Shown here piece after piece: positions 7,840 through 15,389 of a stretch of 64,000 nucleotides of DNA (the stretch's first letter is position 1; every line of letters begins with the position of its first letter). Origin of the DNA: JBOGXF01 sp050694275 (GTDB lineage Bacteria > Actinomycetota > CADDZG01 > WHSQ01); assembly GCA_050694275.1 (NCBI GenBank), contig JBOGXF010000053.1, forward strand, positions 1-64,000. Direction: 5' to 3'. The notes below the pieces were generated by a model. The model did not search any database. It had not been told where the DNA came from and saw only the letters and a program-made list of their open reading frames with translations. The position numbers and the translations under genes were made by a program.

Positions 7840-8664
7840 CTACAAACCTAAACCTTCCAGCCCCTCTTGAGGCTGCTCTTCGCCCTCGACCTCGGCGATT
7901 TCCTCGACCGACAGGCCCAGCTCCTGGGCGAGTCCCGCATAGCCCTCCGCCTCGAGCTGATGAGCGAGCTCGGACCCACCGGACTTCACGATCTTCCCGC
8001 CAAGAAGCACGTGCACCTGTTGAGGCTCGATGTAGTTGAGCAGGCGCTGGTAGTGCGTGATCAAAAGGATTCCGACGTCCGCGCCGGCAAGCTTGTTGAC
8101 ACCAGCCGATACGTGCTTCAGCGCGTCGATGTCGAGACCCGAGTCGGTCTCGTCCATGATGGCGAGCTCCGGCTGCAGCACCGCCATCTGGAGGATTTCG
8201 TTCCGCTTCTTCTCGCCCCCCGAGAAGCCCTGGTTCACATAGCGATCGACGAGCTCCGTCGGGATCTCGAGAAGGTCGACCTTCTCCTGGAGATACAGGC
8301 GAAACTCCATTGCCGACTTCTGGTCGTCCGGGTGAACCGCGTTGTAAGCGGTCCGCAGGAAGTTGACGACGGATACCCCGGGCACCTCGGTCGGGTACTG
8401 GAACGCGAGAAAGATGCCCGCCTTGGCGCGCTCGTCGGAAGCGAGCCTGAGGACGTCCTCGCCCTTGTAGAAGATCTTGCCCGCGGTCATCTCGTAGCCG
8501 GGACGACCCGTCAGCACGTAGGCGAGCGTCGACTTGCCCGATCCGTTGGGGCCCATCAGGGCGTGAATATCACCCTTGTCCAGGGTGAGGTTGAGCCCCT
8601 TCAGGATCTCGCGACCCTCGACCTCGACGTGTAGATCCTCGATGTGCAGCAGGTTCTCGGCCAT
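7840..8664 (-). CDS. sufC: Fe-S cluster assembly ATPase SufC
   Basis: Cytoplasmic ABC-type ATPase of the SufBCD scaffold. The 274 residues hold Walker A GPNGSGKST, the SufC-type signature FSGGEKKR and Walker B with LAIMDETDSGLD. The ATG at 8664 is preferred over the TTG one codon upstream because AGGAG lies about 10 bases before it. The C-terminus carries about 25 extra acidic residues (EEIAEVEGEEQPQ) not needed for the ATPase fold. It sits between the Rieske gene (19 bases) and sufS (2 bases). Confidence 0.96.
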   Translation of the reverse strand: MAENLLHIEDLHVEVEGREILKGLNLTLDKGDIHALMGPNGSGKSTLAYVLTGRPGYEMTAGKIFYKGEDVLRLASDERAKAGIFLAFQYPTEVPGVSVVNFLRTAYNAVHPDDQKSAMEFRLYLQEKVDLLEIPTELVDRYVNQGFSGGEKKRNEILQMAVLQPELAIMDETDSGLDIDALKHVSAGVNKLAGADVGILLITHYQRLLNYIEPQQVHVLLGGKIVKSGGSELAHQLEAEGYAGLAQELGLSVEEIAEVEGEEQPQEGLEGLGL

Positions 8665-8683
8665 CAAAAAAACACTCCTCTTC

Positions 8684-9010
8684 TCACCGCTCGTTGGGGG
8701 GACCGACCATGACCAGGTCGCCGTCGATCTTGACCTCGTACGTGGGTTCGGGTCGAGTCGCCGGCAGGATCCGCACCTCGCCCGTCTTAACGTTGAAACA
8801 AGAACCGTGGAGCGGACATTCCACCTCCATCTCGTCGGGATCGAATTCGCCCTCGGTGAGGTATGCCTCTTCGTGCGTGCAGATGTCGCCGAGCGCGTAG
8901 ACGTCCTCGCCCACTCGATAGAGGCCGACCAGGTCCCCCCTCACGACCACCTGCTTCATCCCCCCGTCGGGGATCTCGTCCATCTTCGCAACAGCTTCGT
9001 ACTCGGCCAT
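8684..9010 (-). CDS. Rieske-type [2Fe-2S] ferredoxin of the suf operon
   Basis: A 108-residue soluble Rieske protein of the type found in non-heme oxygenase systems. The cluster ligands are visible as CTHEEA and CPLHGSCF, two Cys-His pairs about 20 residues apart. Its ATG overlaps the sufD stop codon (TGATG), so translation is coupled to sufD. Such a ferredoxin in the suf operon is common in Actinobacteria and may deliver electrons for cluster assembly; the exact role is unproven. Confidence 0.93.
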   Translation of the reverse strand: MAEYEAVAKMDEIPDGGMKQVVVRGDLVGLYRVGEDVYALGDICTHEEAYLTEGEFDPDEMEVECPLHGSCFNVKTGEVRILPATRPEPTYEVKIDGDLVMVGPPNER

Positions 9011-10242
9011 CACGCCGCTCCCCGAACGATCTGTTCGCCCTCGACCTTCAGCGCGATGACCCGGGCGAGCTTCTCGCGCACCGATTCGATCCGGATGCGA
9101 TCGAGCACGTCCCCGAAGAACCCGAACACGATGAGCTTCTGCGCGGTCACCCGGTCGATGCCCCGACTCATGAGATAGAACAGGTGCTCTTCCTCGACGG
9201 GTGCGACCGTCGCGCCGTGCGTGCATCGCACCTCGTTTGCCTCGATTTCGAGCTGTGGGATGGACCGGGCGATCGCTTCCTCGGAGAGGACCACGTTCCG
9301 GTTCGCTTGATAGGCATCGGTTCCCTGTGCGCCCTTGGCGACGCGGATCAAACCCGAGTATTCCGAGCGCGACTTCTCCTTGAGGGCGCCCTTGTAGAGG
9401 AGGTCCGAGGTCGCGTGTGGCGCATCGTGACTCTGTAGGGTGCGCTGCGCGAAATGCTGATCGGTATCGGCAAAGTAAAGCCCGAGCATCTCGGAGAAAG
9501 AACCCTCGCCGACGAGCACGGACTCGACCTGGGTGCGAGCGAACACCGCACCGAGATTCACGGCGAGGCTTCGCACGGTCGCGTCCCGGTCCGCCGTGAA
9601 ACGCTGCGTCTGAAAATGGTGGACGTTGCGACCCCACTCCTGCAACGAGATGTAGTTGACGGTCGATCCTCGCCCGGCGGTGACCTCGACCACGCTCGAG
9701 CACAGAGAAGGTTTTGCGCCCGTGGGGGATGCGGAGCGATCGACAACCGTCAACGAGGCGTTCTCCTCGATCACGATCGTGAGATGAGGAAACGTGGAGC
9801 CCCCGTCCTCGATTTCACGCACGATCTCTATGGGCATTTCGACCTCGACGTTGCTCGGGATGTAGATGAGCAGATCGTCGGAGTGAAATGCTCCGTGAAG
9901 GGCGGTGAACTTGTGCTCGTCGACCGCGACGTGAGTGAAGAAATACTCCTCGAGCAGGTCCTCGTGGTCGCGCGCCGCGGTCGCGAGATCTGCGACGACG
10001 ACGCCCTTCTTCACGAGGTCGGAAGACGGTTCGGGGACGCTCGAGCGCAGTTGCGGAGGATCGAACACCGAGAAGTCGAACCGGCGCACGTCGATGTAGC
10101 GCCACTCTTCGCTCTTCGGGTCGGGCAGCTCGAGCTTTTCGAACGCGTCGAACGCGGCGACTCGCCGCTCGGCGATCCAGGAGGGCTCGCCGAGCCCGTC
10201 ACTCAGGGCCCGCACGGCTTCCTTGGTCAGCTTGTCGGTCAT
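9010..10242 (-). CDS. sufD: Fe-S cluster assembly protein SufD
   Basis: Forms the SufBC2D scaffold with SufB and SufC and assists iron entry. The 410-residue protein shows the SufBD core: the right-handed beta-helix repeats from about 120 to 340 and the conserved C-terminal block NEVRCTHGATVAPV and [10 protein letters not shown]. It is the first gene of this suf segment, with an IdeR-box promoter at 10317-10342 and a 75-base leader. Unusually, sufB is not next to it but about 6.2 kb away at 16452-17885. Confidence 0.95.
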   Translation of the reverse strand: MTDKLTKEAVRALSDGLGEPSWIAERRVAAFDAFEKLELPDPKSEEWRYIDVRRFDFSVFDPPQLRSSVPEPSSDLVKKGVVVADLATAARDHEDLLEEYFFTHVAVDEHKFTALHGAFHSDDLLIYIPSNVEVEMPIEIVREIEDGGSTFPHLTIVIEENASLTVVDRSASPTGAKPSLCSSVVEVTAGRGSTVNYISLQEWGRNVHHFQTQRFTADRDATVRSLAVNLGAVFARTQVESVLVGEGSFSEMLGLYFADTDQHFAQRTLQSHDAPHATSDLLYKGALKEKSRSEYSGLIRVAKGAQGTDAYQANRNVVLSEEAIARSIPQLEIEANEVRCTHGATVAPVEEEHLFYLMSRGIDRVTAQKLIVFGFFGDVLDRIRIESVREKLARVIALKVEGEQIVRGAA

Positions 10243-10316
10243 GCGAGAGGCTTCTCCTTCGGCCGTCGGCAGGCGGGATCCGGCGCCGGGGCCGATCGCT
10301 TGTGAACGCTTTCACG

Positions 10317-10342
10317 ATGTTACCAGTTAGGGTTGCCTAACT
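10317..10342 (-). promoter_or_regulatory. sufD promoter with IdeR/DtxR box
   Basis: The box AGTTAGG-N4-CCTAACT spans 10325-10342, an 18-base palindrome matching the IdeR/DtxR consensus core TTAGG..CCTAA. On the minus strand it is followed after two bases by a -10 box TAACAT (10322-10317). The box therefore fills the -35/-10 spacer, so bound IdeR would block RNA polymerase. The sufB promoter has the same arrangement. Confidence 0.85.
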
Positions 10343-10362
10343 CCACGGTCGCGAGCTGCATT

Positions 10363-10368
10363 TACCCT
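10363..10368 (+). promoter_or_regulatory. Putative -10 box (TACCCT) before the DMT transporter leader peptide
   Basis: TACCCT ends 7 bases before an ATG at 10376. That ATG opens a 10-codon reading frame (MHEPELGGGS) whose TGA at 10406-10408 overlaps the CTG from which the transporter frame appears to start. The spacing matches other leaderless genes here. Confidence 0.4.
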
Positions 10369-10404
10369 GCTCACCATGCATGAACCCGAATTGGGAGGGG
10401 GCTC

Positions 10405-11295
10405 CTGAAGGGGAGCCTTGCCGGGCTGGTCGCGGTCGCGGTGGCCGCCGCGCTGTGGGCGGTCGCCGCCAACGTCGCGAGCGCTCTGTTCGAAGTCGGC
10501 GTCGACCCAATCCACCTCGCTGAGGCGCGGGCGATCGTCGCGGCCGCAGGAATCGTTTTCATTCCCGGAGCTTGGACGCGCTCTCGTGGCGAGACCCCGC
10601 TGGGTGCACTTGTGGCTCTTGGTCTCTCGATCGCCCTCGTGAACGCGGCCTACTACCTCGCCATCGACCGGCTGGCCGTCGCCGTCGCCATCGTTCTTCA
10701 GTACACGGCGCCCGCCATGGTCGTTGCCTGGACCGCGGTCGCCTCCCGCCGGCGACCCTCCCCCCAGATCCTCGCCACGCTCGGCCTCGCGGTCGCCGGG
10801 GTCGTCATGGTCTCCGGACTCGTGACTCAGGGGGTGGGCCGGATAGACGCGTTCGGCGTGCTGATGGGGATCGCGTCGGCGGTTCTCTTCGCGACCTACA
10901 CCTTGCTCAGCGAGAAGACCTCCGCGACCTACGGTCCGATCGGAGCAATGTCTCGAGCCTTTGTAGTCGCAAGCGTCGCGTGGCTCATCTTCCAGATTCC
11001 CAGGGGGTGGCCCCCGGGGCTTCTGGAAGGCACCAACGAATGGGGGGTGCTGTACGTCGGTATCGCCGGAACCCTCGCGCCGTTCTTGCTCTTTGTGTGG
11101 GGCATCGGGCGAATCCAGGCCGAGCGTGCCGCGATCGCCGCCACACTCGAGCCGGTCCTCGCCGGGCTGATCGCGTTTGCTTTCTTGGGACAAAGCCTCA
11201 CCCCCGCCCAGATCGCAGGGGGCGTGCTGGTCATGGTCGCGGTCGTCGCGCTGCAGGCGAGAAGGCGCGAGCCATTGATCGCCGCGGAACCTTGA
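10405..11295 (+). CDS. EamA/DMT-family transporter, probable CTG start
   Basis: Ten-helix inner-membrane transporter of the drug/metabolite superfamily with two EamA repeats of about 140 residues; substrate unknown, metabolite or amino acid export being typical. No ATG opens the frame. The first GTG (10441) would cut the first membrane helix. A CTG at 10405 keeps the whole helix, follows GGAGGGGG by a few bases, and overlaps the stop of a 10-codon leader frame as CTGA, the pattern of coupled translation. A sequencing error joining the ATG at 10376 to the gene is the alternative. It converges on the histidine kinase, 18 bases away. Confidence 0.8.
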   Translation: MKGSLAGLVAVAVAAALWAVAANVASALFEVGVDPIHLAEARAIVAAAGIVFIPGAWTRSRGETPLGALVALGLSIALVNAAYYLAIDRLAVAVAIVLQYTAPAMVVAWTAVASRRRPSPQILATLGLAVAGVVMVSGLVTQGVGRIDAFGVLMGIASAVLFATYTLLSEKTSATYGPIGAMSRAFVVASVAWLIFQIPRGWPPGLLEGTNEWGVLYVGIAGTLAPFLLFVWGIGRIQAERAAIAATLEPVLAGLIAFAFLGQSLTPAQIAGGVLVMVAVVALQARRREPLIAAEP

Positions 11296-11313
11296 GCCCA
11301 CACTTAGTTCGAG

Positions 11314-13812
11314 TCAGCGAGTCGTGCCAGCGCGAACGTCGTTGCTGTTCTCATCGTCCCGCGTGGATGCGCTCAGGGGAACCTCGCCCGCAACCGTGGT
11401 TCCCCGCTTGGGGTGTGAGTCGATGCTCAGGTCGCCCCCCAGGGAAGCGATTCGGTCGGTCATATTCTGGATCCCGTCACCGTGACGGACGGAGGCAGGG
11501 TCGAATCCCGGTCCCAGGTCGTCTATCGAGAACCTCAGCCTGTCTTTGTCGGCCTCGAGCGTGACGGACACCGGCCCGGCACCAGCGTGCTTGACTGCGT
11601 TCTGTATCGCCTCGAGGCAGCAGAAATAGACGGCGTTTTCGATCTCCGTCGGCAATCTGGTCACGACGTTCCCCGTGATGCGCACATCGACGGGACACCT
11701 GCGAGCATGGGCCTCGAGGGCGGAGACGAGACCCTTGTCCGACAACACGGGAGGGAAAATCCCCCGCGCCAGGTCTCGCAGGGTCTGCAAGGCGTCGGTG
11801 GTGTCGGTCTGGAGCTCATCCAGCAGACGAGAGGCTTCCGAGGGATCGGTAAGGGCCCTCTCCTGAGCCAGGCGGAGCTTTATGGAGAGAGCTACGAGCT
11901 GCTGTTGTGCCCCGTCGTGAATGTCGCGCTCGAGTCGTCTTCTCTCCGCGTCCTGGGCGGAGACGATGCGGTGGCGAGACGCCTGCAGGTCTGCGAGTCG
12001 CGCCTGCAGCTCTACGGTCAACTGAGCGTTCTTCAGGACGAGTCCGGCCTGTGACGCGACATCCTGCAGCAACTGCTCTTCGACCGGCGTAAGTTCCTCC
12101 CCAGTCCCTGCGACCAGGGTGATCGCACCCAGCAACTCGCCCTGGTGGCGCACCGGAACGGTCCGATCCGCACCCGCAACGGAGAATTCGTCCCCATTTA
12201 TCGGCAGGCGATAGTGGGTTTCCGCCTCTTCCGGCCACGAGACCGAACGGACCATCTCCGCGTCGACCTTCAGCCAGATGTCGACCCGCGCCGCGCCCGT
12301 TGCCTCGCCTACCGTCTGAGCCATCCGCGGGAGCACCTCGTCGACCGCGTAGGCGTCGCCGACCCGCTTCGAGAACTCGGTCAGGACCTCATAAGGAGTC
12401 GCTCTCTTCCCATAGACGAGCCGGTTGACGAGCTGGCGCGCGCGCTCCCGCAAGGGCTGGAACGCGAGGGCCACGATCGCGGTGAGCAGGATCGACAGCA
12501 CGAGGTTTCCCCGGCTCCCGACGCCCAGCGCCGTTCCAACGACCACCACCACCCCGAGGTAGACGAGGGTTATCAACCCCGCCAGGAGACCGTAGACGAG
12601 GGTCCTGTTGATGACGCGGTCGATGTCCCACAGCCGGAATCGGATCAGCCCGGCGAACAGCGCGACGGGAATGACCGTAAACACCAACCTGAATATCCGG
12701 AAGGCGAACCTGGCGCTGTTGTTTCCCGAGAACTCCGCACCGATGAACAACGGGTCGGTCGCGGTGTTGTCCTCATAGATAGCGACATTGTGCAGGTCCG
12801 CGTCGAAGTTGGTGAAGCGTATCGCATGCTCTCGCCCGGCCACAAGGGTGATCCTGTTTTGGTTGAAGTCGTTGTCGCGCGCACTTAGAGCCAGGGGACG
12901 GGAGATCTCCTGCGCCTCGGACGAGTTCGGGCCCACGACCTCGACGATGCCGATCATGTCGTCGGGATGGGGATCGCAGCGGAAGAAGTAGGTCCCCTCC
13001 GCCGGCGCGGTGACCTCGTACACGACTTCCTCTTTGCGCTCCTCGGGCCCCCCGGAGGTCGTAAACAGCGCAAGGGGGACCGCGACGGATAGAGCCAGGG
13101 CGAGCGCGCCCAGAAGCACTTTGGACTGCTGACGGCTTTCCGCCGACGCCGGACGCAAAACGCGCACGAGCTGAGCCGCCAGGCCGGCCACCGCGATGAA
13201 GATGCCGAACACGAGCACGAGCCCGAGCGTGTGGTCGTCGGTGGTGATCAGCGACAGCCCGGTCGCGACGAGGGCGAGGAAGGCAAGAACCGGCACCTGA
13301 AGCATCTGAGTGAGCCAGTGGCGGGGGCGCAGCCGTCCTTCCGGGAACAGGAGCAAAGCGAAGAAGTAGCACAGTCCGGAGATCACGTGCAGCAAGACGT
13401 GCCACACGTCCGCTTGCGACAGAAATGAGGCCGGAATCACCTGGAGGGCATCGTGTCCCTGCAGATTGAAGGCGACCGAGGTCCCGACCAAGCCGAACGC
13501 GAGCAACCGGGCGGTGAGATCGCCCGGCCGGAGCTTGATCAGAAGCAGACCGAGCCCCAGATTGAAGACGCTGAAGAGGTAGTCGAGCACGACCTGGCCG
13601 ACCGGCTGGGCACTGTGGGTCGTGTGGGCGACGTTGAGTGCAACCTGCGCCGACAGACCGTCGCCTTGCCCCCACCGATGCAGGGCGTCATGGAAAGCGG
13701 GCCACTCCGAGGCCACAGCCGGAAGCACCCCCAGCAGCAGCCACAGGCTCGCAGTTCCGAATGCAAAGATGAAGGCCGCGAGAAAAGCCGCGTCCCGTCG
13801 AGAGGATTGCAT
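11314..13812 (-). CDS. Membrane histidine kinase (NarL-type) with a permuted cupredoxin-like sensor
   Basis: The 832-residue kinase pairs with the divergent response regulator. Residues 1-250 hold about seven membrane helices. Residues 262-346, between two helices, carry cupredoxin halves in reverse order: first the C-terminal half with RCDPHPDDMIG (Cys279, His282, Met286), then the N-terminal half with FTNFDADLHNVAIY (His341). More helices follow at about 375-455, then a GAF-like domain (470-595), a HisKA_3 helix with the phosphorylated histidine in ERDIHDGAQQQ (His632), and a HATPase domain with NAVKHAG and DLGPGFDP. A copper or redox signal is a reasonable guess. CACAAT 6 bases before the ATG suggests a leaderless mRNA. 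Confidence 0.88.
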   Translation of the reverse strand: MQSSRRDAAFLAAFIFAFGTASLWLLLGVLPAVASEWPAFHDALHRWGQGDGLSAQVALNVAHTTHSAQPVGQVVLDYLFSVFNLGLGLLLIKLRPGDLTARLLAFGLVGTSVAFNLQGHDALQVIPASFLSQADVWHVLLHVISGLCYFFALLLFPEGRLRPRHWLTQMLQVPVLAFLALVATGLSLITTDDHTLGLVLVFGIFIAVAGLAAQLVRVLRPASAESRQQSKVLLGALALALSVAVPLALFTTSGGPEERKEEVVYEVTAPAEGTYFFRCDPHPDDMIGIVEVVGPNSSEAQEISRPLALSARDNDFNQNRITLVAGREHAIRFTNFDADLHNVAIYEDNTATDPLFIGAEFSGNNSARFAFRIFRLVFTVIPVALFAGLIRFRLWDIDRVINRTLVYGLLAGLITLVYLGVVVVVGTALGVGSRGNLVLSILLTAIVALAFQPLRERARQLVNRLVYGKRATPYEVLTEFSKRVGDAYAVDEVLPRMAQTVGEATGAARVDIWLKVDAEMVRSVSWPEEAETHYRLPINGDEFSVAGADRTVPVRHQGELLGAITLVAGTGEELTPVEEQLLQDVASQAGLVLKNAQLTVELQARLADLQASRHRIVSAQDAERRRLERDIHDGAQQQLVALSIKLRLAQERALTDPSEASRLLDELQTDTTDALQTLRDLARGIFPPVLSDKGLVSALEAHARRCPVDVRITGNVVTRLPTEIENAVYFCCLEAIQNAVKHAGAGPVSVTLEADKDRLRFSIDDLGPGFDPASVRHGDGIQNMTDRIASLGGDLSIDSHPKRGTTVAGEVPLSASTRDDENSNDVRAGTTR

Positions 13813-13818
13813 ACAAGA

Positions 13819-13824
13819 ATTGTG
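13819..13824 (-). promoter_or_regulatory. Putative -10 box (CACAAT) of the histidine kinase gene
   Basis: On the minus strand CACAAT ends 6 bases before the ATG at 13812, with no Shine-Dalgarno sequence between, indicating a leaderless transcript. Confidence 0.4.
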
Positions 13825-13869
13825 TACGAACCCCCACCATCAGGAAAAGGGGGGTGGCGGCGACTTCCG

Positions 13870-13885
13870 GTGGTGCCAGCACCAC
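13870..13885. promoter_or_regulatory. Palindrome between the divergent kinase and regulator genes
   Basis: GTGGTGC (13870-13876) and GCACCAC (13879-13885) form a perfect 7-base inverted repeat with a two-base centre, about midway in the 107-base divergent region. It could be the binding site of the response regulator controlling both genes. This is inference from position and symmetry. Confidence 0.4.
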
Positions 13886-13907
13886 TGCCCATGTCTCCCC
13901 GACTCCC

Positions 13908-13913
13908 TATTCT
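13908..13913 (+). promoter_or_regulatory. Putative -10 box (TATTCT) of the response regulator gene
   Basis: TATTCT ends 6 bases before the ATG at 13920, again the spacing of a leaderless mRNA. A GAGGG sequence is present but only one base from the ATG, too close to act as a ribosome binding site. Confidence 0.45.
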
Positions 13914-13919
13914 GAGGGC

Positions 13920-14585
13920 ATGGCCATCAGGGTGGTGCTCGCCGAAGACAATCTCCTCGTGCGGGAGGGCGTGGCCGGTCTGCTCGCCATGCACGACGAC
14001 GTCGACGTCGTGGCCGCATGCGTGGGTCTCGACGACCTGCTCGAGGCGGTCGAGCGCGAGCGCCCCGATGTCGTGCTCACCGACATCCGCATGCCGCCGA
14101 CCAACAGCGATGAAGGCATCCGAGCGGCAAGCCAGCTACGTGATTCTTTCCCCGAGATCGGAGTCGTCGTGTTGAGCCAGCACGACGAGCCCGAATACGC
14201 CCTCGCCCTCCTCGAGCAGGGATCCGAGCGCCGCGCCTACCTCCTCAAGGAGCGCGTGTCGGACCCCGCCCAGTTGGTGGGAGCGATCCGAGCGGTGGCC
14301 GAGGGCGGTTCGGTGATCGATCCGAAGGTGGTCGAATCGCTCGTGGACGCGCGCGCTCGCGCAGACCAATCGCCGCTCGCTTTTCTCACCGCGCGGGAGC
14401 GTGAGGTTCTGTCCGAGATGGCGCAGGGCAAGACCAACGCCGGAATCGCTGAGAGCCTCGTCCTGACCGAACGCGCCATCGAGAAACACATCAACTCGAT
14501 CTTCTCGAAGCTCCATCTGTCGCACGAGTCGAACGTTCACAAACGGGTCAAAGCCGTCCTTCTTTTTCTCTCGGAGAATCACTGA
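13920..14585 (+). CDS. NarL/LuxR-family response regulator
   Basis: DNA-binding partner of the divergent kinase. The 221 residues comprise a receiver domain (about 1-125) with acidic pocket AEDN, phosphorylated aspartate in VVLTDIRMPP near residue 52 and the conserved lysine in YLLKERV, then a LuxR-type helix-turn-helix (about 155-215) with LTAREREVLSEMAQGKTNAGIAE. Start placed at the ATG at 13920 because the upstream in-frame codons are not conserved-looking and a -10 box ends 6 bases before it. The secreted Cu-Zn superoxide dismutase lies just downstream, on the same strand, and is a candidate target. Confidence 0.92.
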   Translation: MAIRVVLAEDNLLVREGVAGLLAMHDDVDVVAACVGLDDLLEAVERERPDVVLTDIRMPPTNSDEGIRAASQLRDSFPEIGVVVLSQHDEPEYALALLEQGSERRAYLLKERVSDPAQLVGAIRAVAEGGSVIDPKVVESLVDARARADQSPLAFLTAREREVLSEMAQGKTNAGIAESLVLTERAIEKHINSIFSKLHLSHESNVHKRVKAVLLFLSENH

Positions 14586-14699
14586 CCCGCCCCACAGTAG
14601 TGCTGCCCTCCTGTGATCGTCGTGTCACCACCGTTTTGCCGTCTACCGGGTCGCGTCACGATGACGACGCAAGGTTTCCCCAGAGAAAGGGAGGACGGT

Positions 14700-15335
14700 A
14701 TGAAGCATTGGGTCAAGAAGACCATCGGACCGGTGATTCTCGGCGCGATGATCGTCGCGGCGTTCACCACGGGTGGGTCGGCCGGCACCGCTCGGCCTCG
14801 GGGTCTGGTGGCGGACATGCAAGACGCCACCGGCGCGTCCGTCGGCAAGATTAGGTTCATTCCTAAAGACGACGGAAAAGTGATCGTGAAAGCTCGAGTG
14901 AGTGGACTCACGCCCGGCTTCCACGGTTTTCACGTGCACACCGCCGGGGCCTGTGATCCGGACGCTCAGGACACGGCCGGCGCGACGGTGCCCTTCTTCA
15001 CCGCCGGCGGTCACTACAACCCGGTGACCACCAACTCTCACGGTTTGCACGCGGGAGACATGCCGCCGCTGCTAGTCACGGACGACGGGAGCGCGGTGCT
15101 CAGGCTCGCGACCGACCGATTCCGCAACCGCGACCTGCTCGACGAGGACGGGAGCGCGGTGATCATCCACGCGGGTCCCGACAACCTCGCTCACGTCCCG
15201 GCGACGACGCCGGCCGGAGGCGAGCGCTACCACTCGCACGTAGACGACGTGTTCGGACCCGACACCGCGACCAGGGCGACCGGCGACGCCGGTGCGCGCT
15301 TCGCATGCGGGGTGGTAACCAAAGCCCCTCGCTAG
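14700..15335 (+). CDS. sodC: Secreted Cu-Zn superoxide dismutase
   Basis: Converts superoxide to peroxide and oxygen outside the cytoplasm. The 211-residue precursor starts with a signal sequence (KKTIGPVILGAMIVAAFTT). Copper and zinc ligands are visible in GFHGFHVHTAG, GGHYNP and HGLHAGDMP, then VIIHAGPDN, and the C-terminal GARFACGVV motif holds the disulfide cysteine. Start chosen by AAAGGGAGG 5 bases before the ATG; longer in-frame starts lack both. It is followed by an intrinsic terminator at 15352-15380. Its position behind a kinase with a cupredoxin-like sensor hints at control by copper or oxidants. Confidence 0.92.
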   Translation: MKHWVKKTIGPVILGAMIVAAFTTGGSAGTARPRGLVADMQDATGASVGKIRFIPKDDGKVIVKARVSGLTPGFHGFHVHTAGACDPDAQDTAGATVPFFTAGGHYNPVTTNSHGLHAGDMPPLLVTDDGSAVLRLATDRFRNRDLLDEDGSAVIIHAGPDNLAHVPATTPAGGERYHSHVDDVFGPDTATRATGDAGARFACGVVTKAPR

Positions 15336-15351
15336 AAGGCAGCACGTGATT

Positions 15352-15380
15352 GGGGGCGCCGGTAGCCCGGCGTCCCCTTT
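15352..15380 (+). terminator. Intrinsic terminator after sodC
   Basis: An 11-base stem (15352-15362 with 15367-15377, one G-T pair) with loop TAGC is followed by TTT. It lies between the convergent sodC and oxidase genes and may serve both. Confidence 0.8.
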
Positions 15381-15389
15381 CACCCGTGC

